DNA from: a virus
IMG/VR virus record: IMGVR_UViG_3300050821_005831
Coordinates: 1-50,798 of that record
Direction: 5' to 3' (one strand)
DNA length: 50,798 nt
The notes beneath the pieces were generated by a model. That model did not search any database and was not told where the DNA came from. It was given only the letters and a program-made list of their open reading frames with translations. Position 1 is the stretch's first letter, and each line of letters opens with the position of its first letter. Position numbers and translations under genes: made by a program. Shown piece by piece: positions 1-8,396 of this stretch.

Positions 1-1
1 G

Positions 2-118
2 TGCAAGGTCTTCGGTATCAACGTGGCCGGCATCTCCCTTCCCGATCTTCCGACTGCATTGACGGCCGGCCTTGCGTTGATCTTCGCAAGTGACTCAACC
101 ACACCGCCCGCCGCGTGA
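2..118 (+). CDS. C-terminal end of an unidentified protein (partial)
   Basis: An open frame enters from the left edge and ends at TGA 116-118. The 38 visible residues contain a hydrophobic, alanine- and leucine-rich stretch (about residues 14-29) and a short polar end rich in Thr and Pro. Its stop overlaps the GTG start of the next gene (GTGA), so the two are probably translationally coupled. Because the next genes look like a spanin pair, this could be the end of an endolysin or holin, but the visible part is too short to decide. Confidence 0.6.
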   Translation, partial: CKVFGINVAGISLPDLPTALTAGLALIFASDSTTPPAA

Positions 119-363
119 CAGCCGCAACCATCATAAGCATCATCTCTGGACTCCTTGCGTTAGTCAAGGCGTTGGTTGGCATTGCGCAAGAGCGCCAATG
201 GATCGACGCAGGAGTCGCAGAGGCCATGCAGAACGCTCTTGTGGAGCAGGACAATGCAATTGCTCGGGCTAAAGCGGCTCGCGACGCTACTCGTAATACT
301 AACGAGCGCGATCCTAACAGCATCGTGCGGGACGATGACGGGTTCAAACGGCCTGGCGATTAG
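115..363 (+). CDS. small membrane protein, probable inner-membrane spanin (Rz-like)
   Basis: An 82-residue protein starting at GTG 115 in a GTGA overlap. Residues 4-24 form one hydrophobic helix, and the rest is charged and predicted to be helical, rich in Ala, Arg and Glu. This is the i-spanin plan: an N-terminal anchor and a periplasmic coiled coil. A lipoprotein gene lies nested in another frame inside its 3' half, the classical Rz/Rz1 arrangement, which favours spanin over holin. Spanins fuse inner and outer membranes at the last step of lysis. A holin function cannot be excluded because no specific motif exists. Confidence 0.6.
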   Translation: MTAATIISIISGLLALVKALVGIAQERQWIDAGVAEAMQNALVEQDNAIARAKAARDATRNTNERDPNSIVRDDDGFKRPGD

Positions 364-487
364 CGTCGCCTGTCAATCGTTCGAACCTATCTACTGGTCT
401 GGAAAAGATACGCAGGCCACGGTCGCGGCGATCAAAGAACATAACTCCGTTGGGCGAGCGCTCTGCGGATGGACTGGATCTAAGTAA
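254..487 (+). CDS. outer-membrane spanin lipoprotein (Rz1-like), nested gene
   Basis: A 77-residue protein whose start ATG 254 lies inside the preceding gene in a different frame, preceded by GGAGCAGGA. It begins with a basic N-terminus and a hydrophobic segment ending in the lipobox LTASC, so signal peptidase II should cleave before Cys24 and the cysteine should be lipidated. The mature part contains the CQSF...W...IKEHN..LCGW pattern that I associate with phage Rz1-like proteins. It would be anchored in the outer membrane and pair with the protein of 115-363. A longer frame from 176 exists but would lose the signal peptide. Confidence 0.7.
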   Translation: MQLLGLKRLATLLVILTSAILTASCGTMTGSNGLAISVACQSFEPIYWSGKDTQATVAAIKEHNSVGRALCGWTGSK

Positions 488-499
488 GGAGAAAATGAA

Positions 500-697
500 A
501 TGACTATTCCTGCATTGGCTGTAACCAAGACCTTGAGCAAAAAGCAAATTGCACGGCTCGAGAAGCTTGGAGCCACTGTGACTTGGGGCACCGTCACTGC
601 CACCGAGGCTCAGATGTGGTTGGCGCGCATCATCGGCAAGACGCGTGTCCTGCTCGAAAAGCGCGGCAATATGGCGCTTAGCAAAAACTTCCCGTAA
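500..697 (+). CDS. small hypothetical protein
   Basis: A 65-residue basic protein. Its start is fixed by AAGGAG 8 nt upstream of ATG 500; an ATG at 495 is followed at once by a stop. The N-terminal half (LSKKQIARLEKLGATVTWG) looks helical. No family is recognised. It sits between the spanin pair and an XhlA-like membrane protein, so a role in or near lysis is possible but unproven. Confidence 0.6.
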   Translation: MTIPALAVTKTLSKKQIARLEKLGATVTWGTVTATEAQMWLARIIGKTRVLLEKRGNMALSKNFP

Positions 698-721
698 CGG
701 GTCGAGTGGTAGGAGGGGTCT

Positions 722-1057
722 ATGCCACCGAACAATGAAGAAATGACAGCACGGGAAATCAGTGGAGTACATAGCGACATAAAAGACTTGAAGCGTGGCC
801 AAGACGCTATGGCGAAGCAAGTTGGTGACGTATTGGTACAACTTGCAAGACAAGACGAACGGCAAGCCGAAACATCAAGGACGTTGGATCGGATTGTCAC
901 GGACTTAACTTCATCGTTTGTCACCTTGGTGCAGCATGGTGATATAACCAAGCGCGTGGCCTCGTTGGAAAGTTGGCTGACGTGGATTCTGCGTATCTCA
1001 ATCGGGGCTCTCATTGCAGGGAGTGTCCTCGCAATCAAACTTCAACACGGATTCTAA
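722..1057 (+). CDS. coiled-coil protein with C-terminal membrane anchor (XhlA-like)
   Basis: A 111-residue protein with a strong site AGGAGGGG before ATG 722. Residues 10-75 are a charged, heptad-like helical region. Residues 85-106 form a hydrophobic segment (WLTWILRISIGALIAGSVLA) followed by a short basic tail. Coiled coil plus C-terminal tail anchor is the plan of the XhlA/hemolysin-type phage proteins that assist holins. The family call is by architecture only. Confidence 0.6.
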   Translation: MPPNNEEMTAREISGVHSDIKDLKRGQDAMAKQVGDVLVQLARQDERQAETSRTLDRIVTDLTSSFVTLVQHGDITKRVASLESWLTWILRISIGALIAGSVLAIKLQHGF

Positions 1058-1058
1058 A

Positions 1059-1238
1059 ATGTCCGAGTCTAATGACCCTATGACAGATATTGTAATTCAG
1101 TTGCAGGAACTGAACTCCGCACTCAGTTCCTCGCTGAACACAATGCGTGATGCCCTTAGTATCTGCCTGAATTCCATCATGGTAGATATAGCGGCATTGA
1201 AGGAAAGTATGGATAGAGATAAGGAGACCCCTGATTAG
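1059..1238 (+). CDS. small acidic helical protein
   Basis: A 59-residue protein starting ATG 1059, two bases after the preceding stop; there is no clear ribosome binding site, so translation may be coupled. It is rich in Leu, Ser and Met with an amphipathic pattern (IVIQLQELNSALSSSLNTM) suggesting a coiled coil. No family is recognised. A longer frame from 1014 overlaps the previous gene and is less likely. Confidence 0.5.
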   Translation: MSESNDPMTDIVIQLQELNSALSSSLNTMRDALSICLNSIMVDIAALKESMDRDKETPD

Positions 1239-1271
1239 GTGCATCGCAGCACCGTAACCCCGGAGGGGGAA

Positions 1272-2222
1272 TTGGGTAAGAAGCCGATTTTGGATGACGA
1301 GACTTTCATCTCGGAGTTTGAGTCGTTAGGAGCAGCAGGAATAGCACGAAAGTATCAGTGCCTAGAAAGGGGTGTTAAGTCTCGCCGCCGCTCATTAGAA
1401 GCAAAGCTGCAAATTACGATTGCGTCTCCTTATGCGAATAGGATTAATTATCCAGGTCGCGTAAACGTCGAGTTGAAAAATGGAACCATACTTGTTGGTT
1501 CTGACTTTCACATTTGGCCTGAAGCAAATTCCGTTTGTCTTCGTGCTTTTAAAAAATTCATTGATGACATAAAGCCTGACGCGATCGTACTCAACGGAGA
1601 CGTCCTCGACTTTCCTAGGATCAGTCGCTACCCGCAAAATTGGGAAAAAGCTCCCGATCCTCAGGAAGAAATCGAGGCCTCGCAAGACCACCTCCACGAT
1701 ATGGTGGCACGAAGCAAACGCGGCTCGAAAAAGATATGGACCATTGGCAATCATGATCAACGGTTCGAGAATGCGATTGCAAACGCATTACCACAGTTTC
1801 GTGGTGTCAAAGGAGTTCATTTAAGCGACCATTTCGGTGTGTGGCAAAAAGCAATGTCATGCATGGTGAACTATGATAATGAGCCCGGCCGGACGATGAT
1901 TAAACATCGCATGGCTGGTGGCAAGCACGCGATCTATAATAACGTCAGAGAAGCAGGTTGCCATAGCATAACGGGACATCTGCATATGCAGAACGTTCGC
2001 GCCGTGTCTGATTACCGCAACTTCAATGTGTATGGCGTGGATACGGGTTGCGTTGCCGACAAGCACCACAATGCATTTGTCTACACAGAAGACCGAGCCC
2101 TCGATTGGAGAAGCGGCTTTGGTTTGTTGACGTATCACGATTGGATGCTCCTGCCTCCTGAATTGATCACAAAGCATGACGAGAACACAGTTGTATTTCG
2201 TGGACAGTTGATCACGGTATAG
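1272..2222 (+). CDS. calcineurin-like metallophosphoesterase
   Basis: The two-metal phosphoesterase motifs are all present in order: SDFH, NGDVLDF, GNHD and GHLH. The N-terminal 50 residues (ESLGAAGIARKY) look like a helix-turn-helix-like extension. Such phage enzymes hydrolyse phosphodiesters, possibly nucleic acids or cyclic nucleotides; the substrate cannot be told from sequence. I prefer TTG 1272 as start because GGAGG stands 5 nt upstream. GTG 1239, directly after the preceding stop, would add 11 residues but has a poorly spaced site. Confidence 0.85.
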   Translation: MGKKPILDDETFISEFESLGAAGIARKYQCLERGVKSRRRSLEAKLQITIASPYANRINYPGRVNVELKNGTILVGSDFHIWPEANSVCLRAFKKFIDDIKPDAIVLNGDVLDFPRISRYPQNWEKAPDPQEEIEASQDHLHDMVARSKRGSKKIWTIGNHDQRFENAIANALPQFRGVKGVHLSDHFGVWQKAMSCMVNYDNEPGRTMIKHRMAGGKHAIYNNVREAGCHSITGHLHMQNVRAVSDYRNFNVYGVDTGCVADKHHNAFVYTEDRALDWRSGFGLLTYHDWMLLPPELITKHDENTVVFRGQLITV

Positions 2223-2231
2223 GAGCTGGCC

Positions 2232-2588
2232 ATGCAAGACGTAAAAGAATGTTTGCGTGGTCTACCAAAGAAAATCAAAATCGGCCCGTATGATTGGGTT
2301 GTAGTGATCAAAGAAGGGCCGAATGCAAATTGCGGATCAGCCGTGTTTCAACACCTGGAACTACGTCTCTGGCCTGCGAACATAAAAAATCCCGCACTTG
2401 TCGTTGGTGTTGTCCTCCACGAATGTCTGCACGTTATTTATGACTTTCATGCGTTGGATAAGCTACCAAAACAAACGAGTAGGGATGACGTAGAAGAAAA
2501 AGTTATTACGGCCTTTGAAGGCGGCCTCGTTTCACTATTTCGTGACAACCCAAAAATGATGGTATGGATGAAGAAATGGCTGAAGTGA
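2232..2588 (+). CDS. HExxH zinc-peptidase-like protein
   Basis: A 118-residue protein with a hydrophobic segment leading into HECLHVIYDF, a zinc metallopeptidase (HExxH) motif. A downstream Glu in EEKVITAFEGGLV may be the third ligand. This layout occurs in small phage proteins related to the ImmA/IrrE and SprT-like gluzincins, but no substrate can be inferred. It follows the phosphoesterase by 9 nt with GGAG before ATG 2232 and overlaps the next gene. Confidence 0.65.
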   Translation: MQDVKECLRGLPKKIKIGPYDWVVVIKEGPNANCGSAVFQHLELRLWPANIKNPALVVGVVLHECLHVIYDFHALDKLPKQTSRDDVEEKVITAFEGGLVSLFRDNPKMMVWMKKWLK

Positions 2589-3115
2589 AACGCAAGGGCG
2601 ATTGGATGCAGACATATAGTGGCCGACAATTTTGGCCGCTAGATCCCCGTCCAGAAGACATTCACATTGAAGATATTGCCGCGGCGCTTTCTAAGATGTG
2701 CCGATACAGTGGGCACTGCCTGCAATTTTACAGTGTCGCAGAGCATTGCGTTCATGCGGCCAACGCAGCTCCACGCGGTATGGCTTTGACAGCCTTGCTG
2801 CATGATGCCAGCGAGGCCTATCTGTGCGACATAATCAGGCCCATCAAGTCTTCCCTCACCAACTATTTGGACATTGAAAGACGGCTCGAGGGCGTCATCG
2901 CTGCACGGTTCAACACGCATTTTCCAATGCCCGAAGAAGTGAGGAAGATTGATCAGGCTCTGCTGCATGTTGAGATGCTGCAGATCATGGCACCTCCTCC
3001 AGCTCCTTGGCACGCAATCACCGAACCTCCGTTAGACATTGAGTTGCAATGTTGGGAACCAAATTTTGCAAAAGCTATGTTCATGGACACGTTTTACTAT
3101 TATGGGGGCAAGTGA
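2576..3115 (+). CDS. HD-domain phosphohydrolase (YfbR-like 5'-nucleotidase)
   Basis: The protein carries an HD signature: SVAEHC (first His), ALLHDASEAYLCDI (the HD pair) and a downstream Asp in KIDQALL. The opening QTYSGRQFWPLDPRPEDI is typical of phage and bacterial YfbR-like proteins, which dephosphorylate deoxynucleoside monophosphates. A role in balancing dNTP pools fits the dNMP kinase just downstream. The start is uncertain among ATG 2564, 2576 and 2606. The first two overlap the preceding gene; the third has AAGGG upstream and keeps the whole domain. Confidence 0.8.
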   Translation: MAEVKRKGDWMQTYSGRQFWPLDPRPEDIHIEDIAAALSKMCRYSGHCLQFYSVAEHCVHAANAAPRGMALTALLHDASEAYLCDIIRPIKSSLTNYLDIERRLEGVIAARFNTHFPMPEEVRKIDQALLHVEMLQIMAPPPAPWHAITEPPLDIELQCWEPNFAKAMFMDTFYYYGGK

Positions 3116-3645
3116 TGAGATTAGGTGACACCAAACTTGTTGGCTTTGCAGGTCTGATCGGATCGGGCAAAACCACAGCTGCGCAATTCCTAGAGAAGGA
3201 ATTGCAATTCAAACGCGTTCGTTTTGCAGGACCTCTCAAGGCCATGATGGCTGCGTTGGGTCTATCGCAAATGGAGATCGATGATCCCCATATGAAGGAG
3301 CAACCCAGCGAGCTGTTATGTGGCAAGACTCCACGATGGGCTATGCAATCGATCGGCACCGAGTGGGGCCGGAACATGATTGGCGACGACCTATGGGTGA
3401 ACGCATGGAAACGCGCCTGTGAGGGATACCCATTTGTCGTCACTGACGACGTTCGCTTTCCAAACGAGGCCGAGGCGATCAGGGATGCGGGCGGAATGTT
3501 GATAAGGATCGTCAGACCTTCGTTACGTCCTGGTGGTGCGCACGCGAGCGAGGCACAAGGCTTCGCAGTCGATCATAACGTCATGAACGTTGGTTCGCTC
3601 ACAGATCTCCATACAAACGTCATGCAGCTTGTGCTCCGGTCCTAG
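3115..3645 (+). CDS. deoxynucleoside monophosphate kinase
   Basis: A 176-residue P-loop kinase. The Walker A motif GLIGSGKTT lies at residues 12-20, and the pattern KTPRWAMQSIGTEWGR and VTDDVRFPNEAEAI matches the phage dNMP kinase family (T4 gene 1 type), which makes dNDPs from dNMPs for phage DNA synthesis. The start ATG 3115 overlaps the upstream stop (TGATG) and has GGGG before it; a longer frame from 3049 would overlap the HD-domain gene. It ends the rightward operon before two terminators. Confidence 0.85.
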   Translation: MRLGDTKLVGFAGLIGSGKTTAAQFLEKELQFKRVRFAGPLKAMMAALGLSQMEIDDPHMKEQPSELLCGKTPRWAMQSIGTEWGRNMIGDDLWVNAWKRACEGYPFVVTDDVRFPNEAEAIRDAGGMLIRIVRPSLRPGGAHASEAQGFAVDHNVMNVGSLTDLHTNVMQLVLRS

Positions 3646-3693
3646 CCTTTCTTCCGGAGCCTAGAGGAGCCGGGAGATCCCCGGAGCATAAGT

Positions 3694-3726
3694 AGCCGGG
3701 GATTTATCGGGTCCCCGGCTGTTTCT
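3694..3726 (+). terminator. GC-rich hairpin terminator
   Basis: Arms AGCCGGGGA and TCCCCGGCT are perfectly paired and followed by GTTTCT. It lies just after the dNMP kinase gene, where rightward transcription should end. The T-tract is short, so it probably works together with the next hairpin. Confidence 0.65.
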
Positions 3727-3743
3727 ACGCCTCCTCAAACTTG

Positions 3744-3788
3744 GGCCACGTCTTCACCGTTTATTCGGTGGGCGTGGCCTCTTTTTTA
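3744..3788. terminator. bidirectional intrinsic terminator between convergent operons
   Basis: Arms GGCCACG and CGTGGCC with an inner CACCG/CGGTG pairing and a short loop, followed on the + strand by CTTTTTTATT. On the - strand an A-rich lead and several T residues follow, so it may stop transcription both ways. It lies between genes converging at 3645 and 3831. Confidence 0.8.
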
Positions 3789-3830
3789 TTGTGCTTGTGA
3801 ATACCAATCGCTTTTTCATTTTTCGATTCC

Positions 3831-4085
3831 TTAAAGCTCACCATAAGCTCCCTTGAACCTAGCCCAAACGTCTGCACTGATACGAACAAGTAAGGTGGCT
3901 ACCACACCATTGTCAAAGCACTCCTGATCTAGACAATGTTTGCGTAGATATTTCACCTTAGCATCGCCCGCCCAATAATCTCCTACTTGAACAATGAAGG
4001 ATCCATCCTCTTGTTTAAGCTCGAAGCTTTCGAAGGGGTTGGCCTTCTCCCGTTGGTTTTTAACAATATCAAGTAGGGTCATCAC
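3831..4085 (-). CDS. small hypothetical protein
   Basis: An 84-residue acidic protein, the last gene of the leftward operon before the terminators. It contains a Cys pair (KHCLDQECFDNG) but no full zinc motif. Its start overlaps the preceding gene. No family is recognised. Confidence 0.6.
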   Translation of the reverse strand: MMTLLDIVKNQREKANPFESFELKQEDGSFIVQVGDYWAGDAKVKYLRKHCLDQECFDNGVVATLLVRISADVWARFKGAYGEL

Positions 4086-4242
4086 CAGATTCCGCTAGAA
4101 CGAATTTGACGGGCTCGCGACCACAGTCGTCGCATTTGTCCCATACGTTGTTCTGACACCACATGCGATCAAACTGCGTTCTATCGCATTCGTCGCACCA
4201 AGGCTGCAACCAGATCTCTTTGTGTTCGGTGTATTCGCTCAT
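4069..4242 (-). CDS. small four-cysteine zinc-ribbon-like protein
   Basis: A 57-residue protein with WCDECDRTQFDRMWC followed by KCDDCG, two CxxC knuckles that could bind one zinc ion. The start ATG 4242 is chosen because it overlaps the stop of the GcrA-like gene (ATGA). Function unknown; such small zinc proteins are common among phage early genes. Confidence 0.6.
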   Translation of the reverse strand: MSEYTEHKEIWLQPWCDECDRTQFDRMWCQNNVWDKCDDCGREPVKFVLAESGDDPT

Positions 4243-4724
4243 TTTCGGTACCATGGTTGTTTGTCGTTGCGCACTCGAGCCTTTGGTGGCTTAAAGGCGA
4301 TCTTCGCATGGAATAAACAATACGATACTACGGTCTTTTTCTTTCCACAATAGCCTGTGACTATTCCTGCCTCCTCAGCCGTTGGCCATCGGCAATGATG
4401 CGATCGTAAATCATCGAGTGTAATATTGAGCGGCACTGGCATCTCCTCTGTAACGACAACAGGAGCTAGAGTAGGAGCGGGACCACGATTGATTTTAACC
4501 ACATCGGGCCTTGGTCCCCGCCTTGGTCGAAACCTTCTGCCATCATCTACCTTTTTTCCAACATTCCCAACTTTTTTCTTGGGTAGATGCATTCGTCGCG
4601 CCTTGCCAATTACCGAGTTGCGCGACGTTCCAAGCCTTGTTGCAATCACAGAACAGGAATGATCATCCCACATCTCCCTGACCACATTTGCTCTCTCTTC
4701 AGTCCATATAAAGTCCTTGACCAT
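4239..4724 (-). CDS. gcrA: GcrA-type cell-cycle regulator
   Basis: GcrA is the alphaproteobacterial transcription factor that works with sigma70 at promoters carrying CcrM-methylated GANTC sites. Here the N-terminal DNA-binding part is clear (WTEERANVVREMWDDHSCS, then NSVIGKARRMHLPKK), followed by a proline- and arginine-rich linker and the conserved C-terminal domain (LRSHHCRWPT, GYCGKKK, YCLFHAKIAF). Length is typical. I chose the start with GGGGG just upstream; a frame from 4826 would add 34 residues with a CxxC. It implies an alphaproteobacterial host and suggests the phage redirects the host cell-cycle programme. Confidence 0.85.
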   Translation of the reverse strand: MVKDFIWTEERANVVREMWDDHSCSVIATRLGTSRNSVIGKARRMHLPKKKVGNVGKKVDDGRRFRPRRGPRPDVVKINRGPAPTLAPVVVTEEMPVPLNITLDDLRSHHCRWPTAEEAGIVTGYCGKKKTVVSYCLFHAKIAFKPPKARVRNDKQPWYRK

Positions 4725-4847
4725 CATATCCCCCGCCCGCAGTGCCTCGGGCACGCAATTTAAACATGCGTTTCCCGGGTACTGCGCCGTGTTTTCCTTG
4801 GTGAAGTGCTCCTGCCCGCTATCCATGTACCTAAACCCCTTGGCTAC

Positions 4848-6659
4848 CTAGTTTAAAGTGGTTCCCTTTTCCTTGGTACGCACAACCCGAACCGTGGAAG
4901 AGAACAGTGATGACTCTATAACAGTTTGGTCTGCGAAATAGATGCATCTTCCCAATTGATGCGCTCTATGGTGTAGGAATTCGCATAGGTCGTCCACTCC
5001 TTCCGTTGACATATGCGACGATGGTTCATCCAGGATTTCCAATGTCGGTGTAATGCCAGCCCTCGATAGCAACACCTCTGATAACGATAGGGCTCCAGCA
5101 ATCTTCAAGCGTTGTTTTTCGCCACCCGACCAGCACTCCCATCTGACTGGCTCCTTGTTGTGTGGCGACTGAATGAACACCGATAAGCCACGTTTGATAG
5201 AACCTGATTTTGTTTCCTGTTCCGTTGCGTAATGTATCGACCATCCGACAAGCCCCAGTTGCTGCAATAGCGCGACCGATGCGATGTTGAGTTCCCCTAA
5301 CACGTCATCGATAAGATAAAGTTCGAGATCCTTAAATCCCTTGACCCAAAACTGGGTTCGCTTGATCTTGCGATTGAGAATGCGAACACGCTTTTCGTTG
5401 TCTTCGATAGCCCCTTCCAACTTACTCAATTGCTTACGGAGTTGCTGCAAATGTTCCCTGAAGGGATTTTCTTCTTCCTGCCCCCGCTTTATTATGTTCG
5501 TCAGATTCCCTTTAATGCTTTTGACTTCTGCGAGGATTGGAATTGTTTTGTCGAGGATGTCACGAGCAGTGTCGGCTTTTTCTTTGAACTTTCGAGCCGC
5601 TGCTATTTGGATGTTGATTTGGTCGGTGAGATCGTTGACTGCTATCTCGAAAGGTGTTACCAATTTCCAGTTGAGTGACGCAAGCCTCTTGCGAAATGCT
5701 TTTATATGGTCATCATTTTTTAATTTTTGTTTGCAGGTCGGGCAGACACCCTTCTTATCGGCGATTTCAATTTCTGCTTTTATCTGATTTTGTTCCTTGG
5801 TCGTGGCCCTGTTATCAGCTTCAACTTGCGCAAGATCGCGCTGGGCCGCACGTAGCAGAGCAGACAACGAATCCATCTCCGCAACAATGGGTTTCATTTC
5901 CATCATCGCGCCGTCATAGTCAAGATCGGCGTCATCATGACGACGTTGCAGCTCCGCAATCCTCGCCTCCGTTTCCTTCAGCTTCTTTTGCGCGTCTTCA
6001 ACGCGCGTTGCGTTCTCCGCATCCCATTGGTCGCGCTTCTCCGTGTTCTGGGCGATGAACAGCTCCAGCTGCTCTTTGCGTTCGCCCGATGAAACCAGCC
6101 ACCCCTCGGCCTTGTCCAGTTCCGATTGATATTCCTTCGCCCATCGTCCTGCCTCTATTGACCGCTGATCCCAACGATCAAGGGCCAGCACGTCATTAAA
6201 CAGCCGCATCTTTTCCGTTGGTGTCAGATCGAAGAACAGGGGCATTGATTGCCCAAGCAGCACCGTGTGGACGAACGTGTCGAAGTTCATTCCGATGTGC
6301 TTCTCGATTTCCTGCTGATCAACGACCTTCCCATTCCATGTCAATTTGTTGGGCTTGTGTCCTCGAAAGATTCGATGCTTTTTATCGTCAAGTGTGACGA
6401 TCAACTCCGTGGTCAATCCCCTGTCACTGCCCCATGGAATCAAATCAGGGCCACGTTTGCCGTCAGGGGTTTTACCGAAGAGGCAAAAGCACAAGGCATC
6501 GAACATCGATGATTTGCCAGCACCATTGGAGCCGAGACGCTTCTCAATGTTGTTCTTGCCGCAAACGAAATGAAGTCCACTGCCGCGATCGAAGTTGAAG
6601 TCAAGCCCGCGTATGGTTTTGAAATTGTAAACCTTGAGCTTGGTAAATCCTAATCGCAC
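4848..6659 (-). CDS. SbcC/Rad50-like recombination nuclease ATPase (gp46-like)
   Basis: A 603-residue SMC-type ATPase. Walker A is GSNGAGKSS at residues 43-51. Long coiled-coil arms flank the zinc hook CPTCKQ near residue 300. The ABC signature WSGGEKQRLKIAGAL and Walker B LEILDEPSS are near the C-terminus. With the SbcD-like phosphoesterase encoded just upstream it should form the Mre11/Rad50-type complex (T4 gp46/gp47), which processes DNA ends for recombination-dependent replication and helps degrade host DNA. A small HTH-like gene separates the two subunits. Confidence 0.92.
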   Translation of the reverse strand: MRLGFTKLKVYNFKTIRGLDFNFDRGSGLHFVCGKNNIEKRLGSNGAGKSSMFDALCFCLFGKTPDGKRGPDLIPWGSDRGLTTELIVTLDDKKHRIFRGHKPNKLTWNGKVVDQQEIEKHIGMNFDTFVHTVLLGQSMPLFFDLTPTEKMRLFNDVLALDRWDQRSIEAGRWAKEYQSELDKAEGWLVSSGERKEQLELFIAQNTEKRDQWDAENATRVEDAQKKLKETEARIAELQRRHDDADLDYDGAMMEMKPIVAEMDSLSALLRAAQRDLAQVEADNRATTKEQNQIKAEIEIADKKGVCPTCKQKLKNDDHIKAFRKRLASLNWKLVTPFEIAVNDLTDQINIQIAAARKFKEKADTARDILDKTIPILAEVKSIKGNLTNIIKRGQEEENPFREHLQQLRKQLSKLEGAIEDNEKRVRILNRKIKRTQFWVKGFKDLELYLIDDVLGELNIASVALLQQLGLVGWSIHYATEQETKSGSIKRGLSVFIQSPHNKEPVRWECWSGGEKQRLKIAGALSLSEVLLSRAGITPTLEILDEPSSHMSTEGVDDLCEFLHHRAHQLGRCIYFADQTVIESSLFSSTVRVVRTKEKGTTLN

Positions 6660-6910
6660 GTATCAGCCCCGGACCAATCCCGCATCACTGCAGGATCACT
6701 CTCTCCTGTGGGGTAGAGAGCCGCCAATGCCGGGGCTGATTCCTTATGAATTCGCATAGTCATCTTCACTCCTAAATCACTTGCCTTTCTTCGGATCGCC
6801 TCGGCGGTCCTGTTTAGTACGATGCAGGCAGACCTAGCGCCTCCGCGTGGATATACGCGCCGTAATAAATTGATCTCGTGTATCGTCCATTGCTCTCGCG
6901 ACGGCATCAC
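6650..6910 (-). CDS. small SANT/Myb-like or GcrA-like HTH protein
   Basis: An 86-residue basic protein. Residues 7-50 (WTIHEINLLRRVYP, then RTAEAIRRKASDLGV) match the SANT/Myb-like helix-turn-helix also found at the N-terminus of GcrA. It lacks the GcrA C-terminal domain. It lies between the SbcD-like and SbcC-like genes and overlaps both by a few bases. Probably DNA-binding; its target is unknown. Confidence 0.65.
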   Translation of the reverse strand: MMPSREQWTIHEINLLRRVYPRGGARSACIVLNRTAEAIRRKASDLGVKMTMRIHKESAPALAALYPTGESDPAVMRDWSGADTCD

Positions 6911-7860
6911 AGCAGCCCCTTACCAATATGCAAAGTCTTCTCGTCAATGTTTTTGACCTTTGCATACTCATACAGGATTTGCTCGTCATTTTTTGCGGCG
7001 TGGACTATTTTTTTATCCACAGGTTTTTCTGACGCGTCGGTGATCAAGGGGATTATGCTATCGAGATAGACGTGATTCTCAGTTGCCCATTGGCTGATCT
7101 CGTAACACTTCTCCTGCCACTTGGCGTATTCGCTCGCCTTTATAGGAACTTCAACCCGAACAATGTCACCAGCGCGACATTTGCAAAAATCAGGAGCACG
7201 AACAATTTTCTTTTGTGGCCCTCCAACGTGGACAGGAGATAGTCGGCTGTCATCAAGGATGAGCACACGACCAATGTAATCGTCACCAAAATCAACACTG
7301 TAGGGAGCGCCAACATATGTGAGATTCCTGAATTTTTGCGGACTGTGAACGTCCCCCGAAATGATTGGAATGTCTGGCAGCAGGTCCAACGATACGCCCT
7401 TGATCGGATGGCCAAACGATCCCACCGCTCCTTCGAACGGCATGTGAGTGAAGATACGTTTTACGTTATTGAAGTCTAGGCGCTTCCAGTCTATATGTGG
7501 CTGCCGCGTGAATGGCAGGAACAGATTTGTTTTTATTTTTGTCGGATTGGTGTAGAAGCGTAGCCCCGGAATATTTTTTAGGAATCGAAAGAAAGGCCAG
7601 CCTTCGAGAAGGAAATCGTGATTACCCATCAAAATCGTAACTGGTGCGATGTAATGGATTTGTGACAGCCCGTCAACAATTTCATTTACTAATTGTGCGC
7701 CATGCTCATCCTTTACCTCTGTAATGTCCCCTAAGATATATATCTCGTCTATCTTATATGTCTTAATCATGGAAGGAAGTCGTTTGTTAAGGAACTCTAA
7801 CCGGTACGCATCGCGAGGATTCGCGCCAAAATGCGTGTCTGCTGTTACCAATATCTTCAT
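6907..7860 (-). CDS. SbcD/Mre11-like nuclease (gp47-like metallophosphoesterase)
   Basis: The Mre11-type motifs are in order: ADTHFG near the start, ILGDITE, MGNHDF and GDVHSPQ. It is the nuclease partner of the SbcC-like ATPase. I place the start at ATG 7860, which begins [12 protein letters not shown] as usual for this family and overlaps the stop of the HNH gene (ATGA). The longer frame to 7944 reads into that gene and is rejected. The HNH gene seems to have displaced the native upstream region. Confidence 0.9.
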   Translation of the reverse strand: MKILVTADTHFGANPRDAYRLEFLNKRLPSMIKTYKIDEIYILGDITEVKDEHGAQLVNEIVDGLSQIHYIAPVTILMGNHDFLLEGWPFFRFLKNIPGLRFYTNPTKIKTNLFLPFTRQPHIDWKRLDFNNVKRIFTHMPFEGAVGSFGHPIKGVSLDLLPDIPIISGDVHSPQKFRNLTYVGAPYSVDFGDDYIGRVLILDDSRLSPVHVGGPQKKIVRAPDFCKCRAGDIVRVEVPIKASEYAKWQEKCYEISQWATENHVYLDSIIPLITDASEKPVDKKIVHAAKNDEQILYEYAKVKNIDEKTLHIGKGLL

Positions 7861-8396
7861 CTGCGCCGCCCACCTGGAGGCGCCTTCCATTCGTGCTGGG
7901 GTCGCCTGTTGTTGACCTGTTCTTTCTGCGTCGCCCATCGACAATTTTCAGGCGTATATCCTTCGTTGTTGTTTTTCCTTTCTATGGTCATACCGGGCGG
8001 CCTAGGTCCCATGTCGGCTAAGAAGTTTTCAAATTGCAACCATCTATCGCAAACTTTTATTCCCCTGCCCTTATAGTAGGTAGTAGCAATTTTACCGTTA
8101 CCATGACACCTGCCAATCATTGCACGCCATGATTTATAGGCGCCGCTTTCATGACCGCGCCTAGCATGACCGTGGGTCCTCGAACTTTTGCCTACACGGC
8201 GCCCGTTCTCACGACGTTGACATCCGCAACTAACTGTACCTTTTGATTGAAGGTCTCCTCCGGCGATATTTTTCTCGTTTCCACAATCGCAGCGACACAA
8301 CCAAACGACGTTGCCGCTTTTTGTTCTTCCATTTTGCTTTATAACCAATAACCTTCCGAACCTCTTGCCGGGATAGTCGGCGATCTTTCCACTCAT
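7857..8396 (-). CDS. free-standing HNH/AP2-type homing endonuclease
   Basis: A 179-residue basic protein with a CxC knuckle region near residues 34-58 ([16 protein letters not shown]), a central [13 protein letters not shown] segment and the C-terminal [16 protein letters not shown], a hallmark of phage AP2/HNH homing endonucleases. These nick or cut DNA and promote their own spread. It sits between a PD-(D/E)xK nuclease gene and the SbcD-like gene with four-base overlaps at both ends, so it was inserted without breaking the operon. Confidence 0.85.
   Translation of the reverse strand: MSGKIADYPGKRFGRLLVIKQNGRTKSGNVVWLCRCDCGNEKNIAGGDLQSKGTVSCGCQRRENGRRVGKSSRTHGHARRGHESGAYKSWRAMIGRCHGNGKIATTYYKGRGIKVCDRWLQFENFLADMGPRPPGMTIERKNNNEGYTPENCRWATQKEQVNNRRPQHEWKAPPGGRRR

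Noticed and set aside
344-865. 173-residue leftward frame
   Set aside because: Antisense to two genes with good ribosome binding sites; no site of its own and unnatural composition.
5341-6058. Rightward frames of 148 and 127 residues
   Set aside because: Antisense shadows within the SbcC-like gene; no sites and no protein-like pattern.
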